A stretch of 60,047 nucleotides of DNA from an uncultured Anaerolineaceae bacterium (lineage in GTDB: Bacteria; Chloroflexota; Anaerolineae; Promineifilales; Promineifilaceae), in NCBI GenBank assembly GCA_937967805.1, contig CALBTC010000470.1, positions 1-60,047 of the forward strand, read 5' to 3'. This document shows positions 45,901-53,675 of this stretch, in pieces; positions within the stretch are counted from its first letter, which is position 1; each line of letters begins with the position of its first letter. The position numbers and the translations under genes are program-made. A model generated the notes under the pieces. It saw only the letters and a list, made by a program, of their open reading frames with translations. It did not search any database and was not told where the DNA came from.

Positions 45901-46495
45901 TTTGGCCGTTACCGGCTTCACCGCCGGGCAAACGTTCCAGGCTGGCACCATCCGCCGGCGCGGCAGCCGGTTCTCCCGCCGTAAATTCAGCGGGCGCATC
46001 CCCCCAGCCCAGCAAATCAACTGTCTGCTGCGTTTTGTTGCGCAGCAGCAGGCCACCCTTGCGCTCGAAAAGGGATTGGGAAAAAAAGCCGTCAGCCGCG
46101 GCACCCACATCCTGCCCTTCACGCACCAGCAGCAGGTGACCGTGAGGCGGGATGACGGCCGTTTCTGTCCAGCGGTAAACCAGTTCCTGTTCCTGCCCTT
46201 CGCCCAGCAGATAAAAAATCGACCAGCCCATCAGGTCAACCGGTTCAGAGCCGGCATTGTACAGCTCGATGAACTCCTGGCTGTTGCCGCCGGGCACGCC
46301 GAGGAGCAGTTCGCTAAAAAAGACACCTTCCGTCTGGACGGTGGGTTCTGCGTTACCTGGTGGCGTGGGTAATGGATCGGGAACGGCCGTTGCTGGTGGT
46401 GTGGCTGTCGCTGTTTCTTCTGAGTCACAGGCCGTCAGCAGCAGGCCCAATACAGCGATTACCATGATAAGCAGTTGCGATCTGTTGCGTTGCAT
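42959..46495 (-). CDS. Large lipoprotein nuclease with lamin-tail and exonuclease-phosphatase domains
   Basis: 1178 aa. The lipobox LGLLLTAC places the lipid-modified Cys at 23, followed by a Thr/Pro tether. Residues about 55-170 form a lamin-tail domain (FFSELLLGVPGGNSQEFIEL, YNAGSEPVDLMGWSIF). Middle modules include beta-sandwich repeats (LTIAVTAPEAIEPGTEFSLA, PGDVLTYTVTAANYTAEPLT) and OB-fold-like segments (GSVVSVEGIATMYTGGFF; GDRVRVTGLI). The C-terminal ~330 residues are an endonuclease/exonuclease/phosphatase domain: FSIATFNVENLFDL, IIGLQEVENLEVL, NNHFLSL, VVLGDLNSFLQT, LDHILVSS, and RRISDHDPLVV. This resembles ExeM/NucH-type extracellular DNases. It probably degrades external DNA for phosphorus or nucleosides, fitting the phosphonate-type importer downstream (inference). 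Confidence 0.9.
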   Translation of the reverse strand: MQRNRSQLLIMVIAVLGLLLTACDSEETATATPPATAVPDPLPTPPGNAEPTVQTEGVFFSELLLGVPGGNSQEFIELYNAGSEPVDLMGWSIFYLLGEGQEQELVYRWTETAVIPPHGHLLLVREGQDVGAAADGFFSQSLFERKGGLLLRNKTQQTVDLLGWGDAPAEFTAGEPAAAPADGASLERLPGGEAGNGQNSGSNAADFAALPTPKPQNSGSPLTPQPDEYLTIAVTAPEAIEPGTEFSLAVEVGNVSQTTVTNVTVSVPIANHFELLATPDGAELADGRLIWTIPEISANGSQTAEISLQSPFSYVDTLLTGAFADAEGYLAAFGQPRLISMAGGAIPIATARGLVGSVVSVEGIATMYTGGFFAGSTGNKFYLQDETGGIQVYVPGGQRQVSVDIGDRVRVTGLIEPFRDSLELIPVDVPQDVEILGVAEQPAPLPVTAEDVNNSDAILGELVVIEGTVLVVEEFSFDYQVQIDTGPGETATVLIEKDTGATAELVEVGQDYRMVGISEFYQGLRQVKPRRQSDIVEIIPPIVLLEMQADNTARPGDVLTYTVTAANYTAEPLTDVLIELEVPGGAANALQVQPEQNGIAANGGVIWQVDELEAKGGTAVVQYFFTVPDAQAEPLVATPAQLTAAEQAEPVLSNGFTTFMGDTVPIWAIQGEGARSPYVGIEAATSGVVTAVFPELNGFFIQDLEPDDNPATSDGLFVFTGVLPITVQVGDLLDVNGRVREISGQTALQVDSLNNIVLNSSGYTNVFDPVPYDPPRDPAEALLYNEALEGVLVGLAQPALVVGPTTRFGEYSLVYEKWGVTSVARTDESGFLMYVDDGSTVAHDDQSSLPYAVAKGDLVQNVVGPLAYTFGNYKIEPINMPEVVMVERPLPTIRPAENNEFSIATFNVENLFDLLTPHPSSPPLPTVLEYRAKLDKVAQTIVAMGAPTIIGLQEVENLEVLQDLVEEEPIAGFGYEPFLVEGNDSRGIDVGYLVRSDLATVESVAAHDAPGELFARPPLVMTATVHLDSGDQTVIMLNNHFLSLSAGEEATEPVRAAQAAWNVTVMAQLAADNPEAHIVVLGDLNSFLQTLPLDTLEEAGLQHVYRTLPEAERPYTYIFEGRSQTLDHILVSSALFDQLTLVEALHSNADYPIGDPEDSSYRRISDHDPLVVIFGFAE

Positions 46496-46608
46496 TATGA
46501 CAAATTTCCTTGAAAAACAATCTCTAATTTTTATAGTCGGCGGATTATAACACGGGGTAAGGGTTGAGGTGGAAACGGCCGCTGCGCCCCAGGTTTAACC
46601 AAATGTTT

Positions 46609-46690
46609 ACAAGGTGTTAGCCTCTGCTTAACCAGTTCACCTTGTTTTCACAAGTGGTGCTGTTGCCCGCAAAAGTGCGCGTGATATAAT
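46609..46690 (+). promoter_or_regulatory. Promoter and possible operator of the sugar-type ABC operon
   Basis: TTGCCC (46663-46668) and TATAAT (46685-46690) are 16 nt apart, a perfect -10 with a 4-of-6 -35. Upstream, ACAAGGTG (46609-46616) and CACCTTGT (46638-46645) form an inverted repeat 21 nt apart that could bind a regulator. The leader would be about 215 nt. The rest of the 416-nt gap (46496-46911) has a GCGGCCG relative of the octamer near 46576 but no gene I can support. Confidence 0.5.
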
Positions 46691-46911
46691 GCCCTACGAT
46701 TTTGCGAAGAAGCGGTTGTTACAGGGAAAATGGGTTAATTTGCATACAAAAAACGTCATTTGTAAACAGCAAGTTTGTAGATTCAAAGCATTTAAACTTA
46801 TGCTTATTCTTCTTTCCAAGTCTAGCTCCCATCCCAATAAAACATTCTGGTTTTTAGAAGCACGTTGATGCGGCGCAGGTTAGCTGCGGCCGTTTGGCAA
46901 AGGACGGCGCC

Positions 46912-48633
46912 ATGAGCGACTCGGCAATTCCTTCTCAAACAAAGACAGAGACTCAGACAAAGCAAACAGGTCTAGCCATTTTCTCTGGCCGCCGGGGATT
47001 AAAAAGACGAGAAGCGTTATTAGCCTACCTGTTTCTATCGCCGGCCATCATTATTATTGGGCTCTTTGGCCTGTTCCCTCTGATCTTTTCAGCTTACCAA
47101 AGTACGCGCGCCGGTTTAAATAATGTTGTCGGCCGACCGGATGGATTGGGCCAGTATATTCGCGCCATCGATAATCTGGCTTACGTTTTGGCCTTTTGGC
47201 TGGCGATCTTTTTTGTGGTCGTGGCGGTGCGGCAAATCAATGAGCTGCTGGCCACCTCCCGCGCCAAAGATGAAAATCCGTGGCGCTGGCTGCTGCCGGG
47301 GACGCTCATTGCCGTCGGCCTGGGGTTGATGCTCTGGCTTGTCTTTGTCTTCATGCCCGGTTTGCTGGAAATTGGTGAGCAGTTAGTGGGTTTTACCGCC
47401 GAAGAACGGAATGAACTGTTTCCCCAATTTTTGCGCGACGCATGGCAGGCACCGGGTGTCTCTTCCACTTTTTACTATTCGCTCCTGGCCTTTATTTTGG
47501 GTGGAGCGGCCTATTTTTATTTACAGCGCAACACCCCAGCAACGATACGAGATTCTTTTTATACGGGGAAGTTGGCAACGGCCGTATTCATGGTCGTCGC
47601 GGCTGTAGCTATTACCTGGTTTACCTTTACAGAAATCCAGTTAGCTTATGCCGAGGCTTTAGAAGAAGGTGAATCGCTGGCCATTTGGGCCCAAATGGTC
47701 ACTATTAGCGCCGGGTTTGTCCTGCTGCTGTTTTCCTGGCTCGTCTGGCGCACGGCAGCCCATCGCGATTCCAATCTAGAAACTGGCCTCCGCTTCCTGG
47801 CCGGCATCCTCCTGATGATTGGCGGCTGGGTACTCATTAGCGAACTGCCCGCTGTTATCGCCGAAGGAGACAGTGATTGGTGGATAGGCCTGCGCACAAC
47901 CATTTTTTATGTGGCCGGCGCTTTGCCTGCCGAGCTGTTCCTGGGGCTTGTGCTGGCCACCATGCTCTATCAAGACATAAAAGCCAAAGGGCTGCTGCGC
48001 ATGATTTACTTTTTGCCTTACATTACACCGGCGGTGGGGGCTGCGGCCGTTTTCAAAGTCCTCTTCTCCGGTAATCCCACAGGCACCATCAACGTCTTGC
48101 TCACTTCCATCGGTCTCCAGCCTCTCGGCTGGCTGAATGAACCAAACGGCATCAACCAGCTCATTGGTGATGCCCTTAATTTTGGCGTGCCCGAATGGGC
48201 CGAAGGTCCCAGCCTGGCGCTGGTGGTGGCTATCATCTTCGGCATCTGGAAATATACCGGCTACAACGTTGTCTTTTTTTTGGCCGGCCTGGGTAATATC
48301 TCACGCGAATATTATGAAGCGGCCTCAATGGACGGCGCCGGACGCTGGGCGCAGTTCCGTCACATCACGCTGCCGCTGCTTTCGCCCATCACCTACTTTT
48401 TGACTATTTTTGGCGTCATTGGTGCCTTTAAAGCGTTCAACACTATTTTTGTTCTGCGTACTCGGGCGGCGCTGGGCACCATGGATACAGCCAGCCTCGT
48501 TATTTTCGACGCCTTTAACCGCGATACACGCATCGGCTACGCGGCTGCACTAGGCATCATTTTGCTTTTGGTTATTTTGAGCGCAACGGCCGTATTGGAT
48601 CGCATCGCCAAAGGGAGAGTGTTCTATGGCTAA
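46912..48633 (+). CDS. Sugar-type ABC transporter permease (MalF-like), extended
   Basis: 573 aa. The C-terminal ~290 residues are a standard binding-protein-dependent permease ([20 protein letters not shown], then [20 protein letters not shown] with the EAA motif, [20 protein letters not shown]). The N-terminal region has the first helix and the [19 protein letters not shown] segment, then about four extra helices and a 35-residue loop ([20 protein letters not shown]) before the permease core. Such an insertion recalls the long P2 loop of MalF but is more hydrophobic. ATG 46912 has AAGGA 7 nt upstream. It overlaps the second permease by 8 nt. It imports a sugar or sugar-like solute with its partners; the ATPase is not in the locus. 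Confidence 0.88.
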   Translation: MSDSAIPSQTKTETQTKQTGLAIFSGRRGLKRREALLAYLFLSPAIIIIGLFGLFPLIFSAYQSTRAGLNNVVGRPDGLGQYIRAIDNLAYVLAFWLAIFFVVVAVRQINELLATSRAKDENPWRWLLPGTLIAVGLGLMLWLVFVFMPGLLEIGEQLVGFTAEERNELFPQFLRDAWQAPGVSSTFYYSLLAFILGGAAYFYLQRNTPATIRDSFYTGKLATAVFMVVAAVAITWFTFTEIQLAYAEALEEGESLAIWAQMVTISAGFVLLLFSWLVWRTAAHRDSNLETGLRFLAGILLMIGGWVLISELPAVIAEGDSDWWIGLRTTIFYVAGALPAELFLGLVLATMLYQDIKAKGLLRMIYFLPYITPAVGAAAVFKVLFSGNPTGTINVLLTSIGLQPLGWLNEPNGINQLIGDALNFGVPEWAEGPSLALVVAIIFGIWKYTGYNVVFFLAGLGNISREYYEAASMDGAGRWAQFRHITLPLLSPITYFLTIFGVIGAFKAFNTIFVLRTRAALGTMDTASLVIFDAFNRDTRIGYAAALGIILLLVILSATAVLDRIAKGRVFYG

Positions 48634-49513
48634 TCATCCGGCAACCATTCCCACTAGAGAACGCGCCACACCGGCAACAGGCGGCTTCAACTGGGCCAGA
48701 CTTTTCACTTACATTGTGCTGGCAATAGGTGCCGCCATCGCTATCATTCCTTTTTTGGCAACCGTCAGCATTTCATTAATGAATCTCACTGAAGCTACCA
48801 GCCAAACCTTCCTCCCCAGCACCCCACAGTGGGGCAACTACATTGAAGCGTGGCAAGAAGCAGATTTTTCTGAATTTTTCTTCAACAGCTTGATTATTGC
48901 CCTTATCACCGTTGCCGGTGAAGTTGTCTTTGGCGAATTGGCCGCCTACGCTTTTGCCCGTATGGAGTTCCCCGGCAAAAATCTGCTGTTTGGCCTCTTT
49001 TTAGCCACGCTTACCTTGCCCCAGGCCATCACCTGGGTGCCAAACTTTCTCACTGTCTCCTGGCTGGGCAAAGTAACGCCTTTCCAATGGATCGATAATT
49101 GGCCAGCCTTAACGGTACCCTTCATGGCCAGTGCTTTCGGCATCTTTTTACTGCGCCAGTTCTTCCAGCAAGTTCCCGATGAGCTTTGGGATTCTGCTCA
49201 AATTGATGGAGCCAGTCATCTGCGTTATCTACTGCAAATAGTGGTACCACTTTCCAAGGCGCCCATTCTCATTTTGGGCCTGTTTGGCTTTTTGGGCAGT
49301 TGGGACAGTCTGGCCTGGCCAATTCTTGTCACGCGTTCCCTGGAATGGCGTCCTATTTCTTATGGACTACAAAGTTTCTTGCAGGAAGCTGGCAGTTTTG
49401 TCCATTTACAAATGGCGGGGGCGATTATTACAATCTTACCAATTCTGGTCTTATACTTCTTTACCCAACGTCAGTTCATCGAAGCAATGACCCGATCTGG
49501 ATTAAAGGGTTAA
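48626..49513 (+). CDS. Sugar-type ABC transporter permease (MalG-like)
   Basis: 295 aa with six membrane helices. It begins after an N-terminal tail ([20 protein letters not shown]) and has [16 protein letters not shown], the helix-rich [19 protein letters not shown], and the EAA-like loop [20 protein letters not shown] followed by [20 protein letters not shown]. It pairs with the MalF-like permease, whose stop it overlaps by 8 nt. No ATP-binding subunit follows, so a shared MsmX/UgpC-like ATPase encoded elsewhere is expected (family knowledge). Confidence 0.92.
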   Translation: MANHPATIPTRERATPATGGFNWARLFTYIVLAIGAAIAIIPFLATVSISLMNLTEATSQTFLPSTPQWGNYIEAWQEADFSEFFFNSLIIALITVAGEVVFGELAAYAFARMEFPGKNLLFGLFLATLTLPQAITWVPNFLTVSWLGKVTPFQWIDNWPALTVPFMASAFGIFLLRQFFQQVPDELWDSAQIDGASHLRYLLQIVVPLSKAPILILGLFGFLGSWDSLAWPILVTRSLEWRPISYGLQSFLQEAGSFVHLQMAGAIITILPILVLYFFTQRQFIEAMTRSGLKG

Positions 49514-49611
49514 TTAATACAATCAAATTTGTGTTGCAGCTTCCAATGCTTAAGGAGGTGGTGCCATCGGTAGCGTTTAAATAAAGGCAGAATAATTAGT
49601 AACGCCTAAAA

Positions 49612-49646
49612 ATCTGTCAATCATTACAGATGGTTTATCAATCTGT
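49612..49646 (+). promoter_or_regulatory. ATCTGT repeats in the leader of the binding-protein gene
   Basis: ATCTGT (49612-49617) pairs with ACAGAT (49626-49631), and ATCTGT recurs at 49641-49646. These lie in the 173-nt gap between the second permease and the binding protein. They could set differential expression of the binding protein by mRNA structure or bind a regulator. The arms are short, so confidence is low. Confidence 0.3.
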
Positions 49647-49686
49647 AATTAGTTTTAGAAAAAATCAAGTTTCGAGGAGAAGACAA

Positions 49687-51261
49687 ATGTCTAAAAAATA
49701 TCTCAAATGGTTCATGCTTCTGGCCTTGATTGTGCCCATGTTCCTGGTTGCCTGTGGTGGCAGCGCGGAAGATACCGTTGAAGAAGCAGTAGATACGGCC
49801 GAAGATACGGCCGCAGACGTTGCCGACCAGGCGGAAGAAGCGGTAAACGAGGCCGAAGAAGTTGCCGAAGAAGTGGTGAACGAAGCTGAAGAAACCATGG
49901 ATGAAGCCGAAGAAGTTGCTGAAGAAACCGTGGAAGAGGCAGAAGAGGAAATGGAAGAGGCGATGGAACCTTGTGCCCCTGCTGAAGATGGTCCGTTTGC
50001 TGGTGTGGATCCCCGCGGGCAAACGGTTATATGGTGGCATAACCACAGCGGTTCCCGAGAAGAGCTGCTCATTGAGATCATCAATGATTACAATGAAACC
50101 AATGAATGTGGCATTACCATTGAAGGGCTAAACCAGGGCGGCTACAATGACATTCGCGACGCTGTTAACGCCAGCATTGCTTCCGGTGAAGTCCCGGCCA
50201 CGCTGGTGGTTGGTTACCAGAATGATCAGGCATTCTACCAGCTGAACGATACGCTGGTTGACCTGAACGATTACCTGAATGATCCGCACTGGGGCTTGAG
50301 CGAAGAAGAGCAACAAGCTTTCTACCAGAGCTTCTTCAACCAAAGCATTCACGTTGCCTTTGATGATCAGCGTCTAGGCTTCCCGCCAAACCGTTCCATC
50401 GAGCTGCTGCATTACAATAAGACCTACCTGGAAGAGCTGGGCTACGATGCACCGCCAGCCACTCCTGAAGAGTTTGTCGAAATGTCTTGTGCGGCGGCAG
50501 CGGCCAGCGACAGTGGCGTTGGTGGTTACGTGCTGCGTGACGATGCTTCGGCGATGGCCGCTTGGACGTATGCTTACGGTGGCGACATTCTGACCGAAGA
50601 TGGCACCAGCTATGTTTACAACAGCGACGCAACAGTTGCCGCAATGGAGATGATGCAAGAATTGGCCAACCCCGGCGAAGACGGTCTGGTTTGCGCCTAC
50701 TTCTTCGACGGCTTCCCCAATCCTGAGGTAGCCAATCGCAACGCTTTATTCGCTCAAGGTTCCAGCTCTGGTATTCCTTTCTATGAGATTGACTTTGCAA
50801 CCGTAGCTGAAGAAGCCGGTACGGAACCGGATGAATATGCAGTTGCCGCCATTCCGCACACAACGCCTGATCCAGTTGTAAACATCTACGGTGGTGACGT
50901 GATGATCGTGCGGACAACGCCGGAACAGCAGTTGGCTGCCTGGGATTTTGTGAAATGGTTCACCTCGCCTGAAGTTCAGGCACGTTGGGTTGAAGCCAGC
51001 AATTACTTCCCGACCAACTCTGAAACAGTCGAGTTCTTGGGAGACTATAGTGCCGAAAACGAAGTGTGGGCTACAGCTTTGGACTTGCTGCAATATGGCA
51101 AGTTTGAACCACAGCTCATCTCGTACCAGTCGGTACGTGACGCAGCACAGGAAGCTTACAATGCCATCATTCAGGGTGCAGACGTTCAAGCCACGTTGGA
51201 CGATTTGACTGAGCGAGCCAACGAGCTGCAGGAAGAGCTCCTGGAGGAAATTGGTAATTAG
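49687..51261 (+). CDS. Extracellular solute-binding lipoprotein, sugar-type, with acidic helical tether
   Basis: 524 aa. The lipobox IVPMFLVAC puts the lipidated Cys at 23. Residues about 26-95 are an acidic Ala/Glu/Val repeat ([20 protein letters not shown] and similar) that should form a long amphipathic helix. The binding domain follows ([78 protein letters not shown]), typical of type 1 (MalE/UgpB-like) sugar-binding proteins. It captures the solute for the two permeases encoded just upstream. GAGGAG precedes ATG 49687. The gene has no ACGGCCGT copy. Confidence 0.93.
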   Translation: MSKKYLKWFMLLALIVPMFLVACGGSAEDTVEEAVDTAEDTAADVADQAEEAVNEAEEVAEEVVNEAEETMDEAEEVAEETVEEAEEEMEEAMEPCAPAEDGPFAGVDPRGQTVIWWHNHSGSREELLIEIINDYNETNECGITIEGLNQGGYNDIRDAVNASIASGEVPATLVVGYQNDQAFYQLNDTLVDLNDYLNDPHWGLSEEEQQAFYQSFFNQSIHVAFDDQRLGFPPNRSIELLHYNKTYLEELGYDAPPATPEEFVEMSCAAAAASDSGVGGYVLRDDASAMAAWTYAYGGDILTEDGTSYVYNSDATVAAMEMMQELANPGEDGLVCAYFFDGFPNPEVANRNALFAQGSSSGIPFYEIDFATVAEEAGTEPDEYAVAAIPHTTPDPVVNIYGGDVMIVRTTPEQQLAAWDFVKWFTSPEVQARWVEASNYFPTNSETVEFLGDYSAENEVWATALDLLQYGKFEPQLISYQSVRDAAQEAYNAIIQGADVQATLDDLTERANELQEELLEEIGN

Positions 51262-51269
51262 TTGTTGAG

Positions 51270-51299
51270 GATGGCAGGAAACGGCCGTTTCCTGCCATC
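51270..51299. repeat. 30-bp perfect palindrome centred on ACGGCCGT
   Basis: Bases 51270-51284 and 51285-51299 are exact complements, so the whole 30 bp is a palindrome with no loop. It reads GATGGCAGGAAACGG then its complement. The central eight bases are the genome-wide octamer. It begins 9 nt after the binding-protein stop and precedes a second hairpin. As RNA it could act in termination; as DNA it may be a cruciform or regulator site. Confidence 0.85.
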
Positions 51300-51310
51300 A
51301 CTTTAAAAAC

Positions 51311-51341
51311 AAGGGCAGAATGAGTGGTTCATTCTGCCCTT
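51311..51341 (+). terminator. Terminator hairpin after the sugar-type ABC operon
   Basis: AAGGGCAGAATGA (51311-51323) pairs with TCATTCTGCCCTT (51329-51341) around GTGGT, followed by ATTTGTT. A perfect 13-bp stem with a short T-rich tail. Confidence 0.8.
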
Positions 51342-51366
51342 ATTTGTTCCGTTAATTAGTCCTGAT

Positions 51367-51401
51367 TTGTCACCGATTGGCCCCATGATATAATTTCATG
51401 G
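51367..51401 (+). promoter_or_regulatory. Promoter of the phosphonate-type operon with dyad over the -10
   Basis: TTGTCA (51367-51372) and TATAAT (51389-51394) are 16 nt apart. CCATGA (51383-51388) and TCATGG (51396-51401) form an inverted repeat around the -10 box, a placement that would let a repressor block the promoter. The leader to ATG 51482 is about 80 nt. Confidence 0.65.
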
Positions 51402-51481
51402 TATTTACCGTCATTTCGTCCAGGGTTACAGTTTTACCTAACCTTTTGGGCATTCCCTTGTGTTTTTCGAAGGAGGAAACG

Positions 51482-52672
51482 ATGAAAACACGACATATGT
51501 TTAGGCTTTTAGTCTCTGTATCGGTACTGCTTTTTCTTATTGCAGCCTGTACACCCACGACTGAAACTGTTGAAGTTACCCGCGTCGTAACCCAAACAGA
51601 AGAAGTAGAAGTACCCGTTGAAGTAGAGGTCCCTGTTGAAGTCACCCGCGTTGTAACCGAAACAGAAACCGTCGTTGAAGAAGTAGAGGCTGAGGAAGCA
51701 CCGCTTGGCTCTGAAGAACGCCCGATCAAGGTGCTGTTTGTGCCCTCGGTAGATGTTGACCAGATCATTTCCGGTGGTGAAATTTTGGCCACCGCCCTCA
51801 ACGAGGCAACCGGCTTGAACTTTGAAGTCAGCGTGCCCACCAGCTATGCCGCCACCATTGAAGAAATGTGCGCTTCCCCCGATGACACCATCGGTTTCAT
51901 TCCCGCACAGGGCTACGTCTTGGCCAACAATCGCTGTGGTGTAACCGTTGGTGGTGCGGCCGTTCGCTTTGGCCTCTCCTGGTATGCTGCACAGTTCGTG
52001 GTGCCAATGGACAGCGAGGCCGAAACGCTGGAAGACCTGGCCGGGGCTACCTGGTGTATTCCTGACTTCGGCTCTACCTCTGGTTTCCTCTACCCTAGCG
52101 CCGCATTCGCGGAATTGGGTGTTGAGCCTGGTGAAATTACTGAAGCCGGTGGCCACAATGGCTCCATGCTGGGTGTGTACAATGGAGATTGCGATTTTGG
52201 CACCGCCTTCTTCAGCCCGCCATTGCTGCCCAACTTCTCGCGTAACTGGACCTATGGCGTAGACAATCCGGAAATCTGGCGCGAAGCTGGTGAAGACCCG
52301 GTTCGCACGGAAGAAGGTCGTACCTTTGTTGCTGGTGGCCCGGCTGAGGGTGGTTACCGGATTTTGGATGCTCGTTCGACCGTTGTTGACACCGCACCAG
52401 ATATTTTCCAGGAAACACGTATCTTGGCGCTAACTGACCAGATTCCAAACGACACCGTTTCCTTTGGGCCAGAGTTCCCGCTGAATACAGCAAACAACAT
52501 AATTGAAGCGCTTATCGAGTTCACCGCTTCCGAAGCGTGCGCCGAATCCATTTGCTCCGAAGAATTCTATAGCTGGACCGGACTGGAAGCCGTTACCGAC
52601 AGCTTCTACGATCCCGTACGCTCGGCAATGGACTCCCTGGGCATCACCGAGGAAGACATTCTCGGCGGCTAA
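51482..52672 (+). CDS. PhnD-family phosphate/phosphonate-binding lipoprotein
   Basis: 396 aa. Lipobox LLFLIAAC, Cys at 23. A tether of repeated VEV/VTRVV units (TETVEVTRVVTQTEEVEVPV) reaches residue about 70. The binding domain has KVLFVPSVDVDQIISGGEIL, PTSYAATIEEMCASPDDTIG, FIPAQGYVLANNRCGVTVGG and ATWCIPDFGSTSGFLYPSAA, the PhnD/PtxB-like motif SGFLYP. It captures phosphonate, phosphite or a related oxyanion; the exact ligand cannot be read. GAAGGAGG precedes ATG 51482. A strong promoter precedes it and PhnC/PhnE genes follow. No catabolic phn (C-P lyase) genes are in the window, and no ACGGCCGT copy lies inside. Confidence 0.9.
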   Translation: MKTRHMFRLLVSVSVLLFLIAACTPTTETVEVTRVVTQTEEVEVPVEVEVPVEVTRVVTETETVVEEVEAEEAPLGSEERPIKVLFVPSVDVDQIISGGEILATALNEATGLNFEVSVPTSYAATIEEMCASPDDTIGFIPAQGYVLANNRCGVTVGGAAVRFGLSWYAAQFVVPMDSEAETLEDLAGATWCIPDFGSTSGFLYPSAAFAELGVEPGEITEAGGHNGSMLGVYNGDCDFGTAFFSPPLLPNFSRNWTYGVDNPEIWREAGEDPVRTEEGRTFVAGGPAEGGYRILDARSTVVDTAPDIFQETRILALTDQIPNDTVSFGPEFPLNTANNIIEALIEFTASEACAESICSEEFYSWTGLEAVTDSFYDPVRSAMDSLGITEEDILGG

Positions 52673-52693
52673 CCAATCCATTAGCTTCTAAAT

Positions 52694-52727
52694 GAAGCCG
52701 GACGGGCAGCATTGTTCGTCCGGCTTC
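52694..52727 (+). terminator. Hairpin after the binding-protein gene
   Basis: GAAGCCGGACG (52694-52704) pairs perfectly with CGTCCGGCTTC (52717-52727) around a 12-nt loop, followed by TTCATTTAC. It probably lowers read-through into the ATPase and permease genes, giving more binding protein than membrane subunits. Confidence 0.75.
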
Positions 52728-52756
52728 TTCATTTACTCATTTGTGCCCCCAGCGCC

Positions 52757-52816
52757 AGACCCTACGGGTTTGCCCCTTCGGGCATAAAGTTTTCTGAAAT
52801 CAAACCTTTAGGGTCT
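52757..52816 (+). repeat. AGACCC..GGGTTT nested inverted repeat upstream of phnC
   Basis: Arms at 52757-52772 and 52801-52816 match at 14 of 16 positions. Inside the 28-nt loop, GCCC/GGGC form a small hairpin around CTTC. It is related to the hairpin at 42908-42947. It ends 10 nt before the PhnC start. Confidence 0.65.
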
Positions 52817-52825
52817 TAAATACTC

Positions 52826-53578
52826 ATGTTAAGAATCCAAAATCTCACAAAAGTTTATGAAGATGGCACCGTCGCCCTGAAAGACGTTAGTTTTGAAGTG
52901 CCTGACGGTGAATTTGTGGCCGTTATCGGCCTGAGCGGTTCGGGCAAAAGCACCCTGCTGCGCTGCATCAACCGCCTCATTGAACCGACATCAGGCGAGA
53001 TTTGGTGGAACGGCATTGAACTGTCTGGGGTGTCTGGCGAAGAACTGCGCCGGGCACGCCGCCAAATCGGCATGATTTTCCAGCATTTTAACTTAGTCAA
53101 TCGTTCATCGGTGCTAACAAACGTATTAAGCGGGCGGCTAGGGTATGTAAATCCCATTGCCAGTATTTTGGGGCGATTTCCTCAAGAAGATATTAAGCGG
53201 GCCCACGCCAGCCTGGCGCGAGTCGGCATTCGCGACAAAGCGGAAAATCGAGCTGACGAGTTAAGTGGTGGACAGCGGCAGCGCGTGGGTATTGCTCGGG
53301 CCCTGATGCAGGAACCAAAGATGATTCTGGCCGATGAGCCCGTTGCCAGTCTGGACCCGGCATTGGCCCACAGCATTATGCGCCATTTGTTACAAATTAA
53401 TCGGGAAGACAAAATCACGGTGTTGTGCAGTCTTCACTTCCTGGATTTGGTGCAACAGTACAGCACACGGGCCATTGCCTTGAATGAGGGACGGCTGGTT
53501 TTCGACGGCACGCCGAAGGAAATTAACGACGAAAAGTTCATCGATATTTACGGTCAGGAAGCCGAACGGATCGGATAA
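52826..53578 (+). CDS. phnC: Phosphonate-type ABC transporter ATP-binding protein (PhnC-like)
   Basis: 250 aa, normal for PhnC. Walker A is GLSGSGKSTLLRCINRL (about 35-51). PhnC-typical segments follow: GMIFQHFNLVNRSSVLTNVL and GRLGYVNPIASILGRFPQED. The signature is LSGGQRQRVGIARAL, and Walker B MILADEPVASLDP. It powers the import of the PhnD ligand through the two PhnE-like permeases downstream. It starts 153 nt after the binding-protein gene, past a terminator hairpin, and may have its own weak promoter or rely on read-through. Confidence 0.93.
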   Translation: MLRIQNLTKVYEDGTVALKDVSFEVPDGEFVAVIGLSGSGKSTLLRCINRLIEPTSGEIWWNGIELSGVSGEELRRARRQIGMIFQHFNLVNRSSVLTNVLSGRLGYVNPIASILGRFPQEDIKRAHASLARVGIRDKAENRADELSGGQRQRVGIARALMQEPKMILADEPVASLDPALAHSIMRHLLQINREDKITVLCSLHFLDLVQQYSTRAIALNEGRLVFDGTPKEINDEKFIDIYGQEAERIG

Positions 53579-53579
53579 C

Positions 53580-53660
53580 GGTAATTAGTCAGCAGTAATC
53601 AGTGGTCAGTAAACCAATTACTGAATACTGATAACCGATTACCGACCACCGATCACCACT
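53580..53660. repeat. GTAATCAGTGGTCAGT-type imperfect inverted repeat
   Basis: Repeated (A/G)GTAATCAG..GGTCAGTAA motifs up to about 53615 are mirrored by TTACTGAATACTGATAACCG and following bases to 53660. This imperfect palindrome fills the 97-nt spacer between the ATPase and first permease genes. Confidence 0.6.
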
Positions 53661-53675
53661 CCAAAAGAGCGTTGT

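Noticed and set aside
44852..46372. 506-codon open frame on the plus strand
   Set aside because: Antisense shadow of the nuclease gene, His/Gln/Arg-rich composition and no known motif.
49552..49584. AAGGAGG followed by GTG and a 7-codon frame upstream of the sugar-binding protein
   Set aside because: Only 2 nt between the ribosome site and GTG, and the peptide is unremarkable; not a convincing leader peptide.
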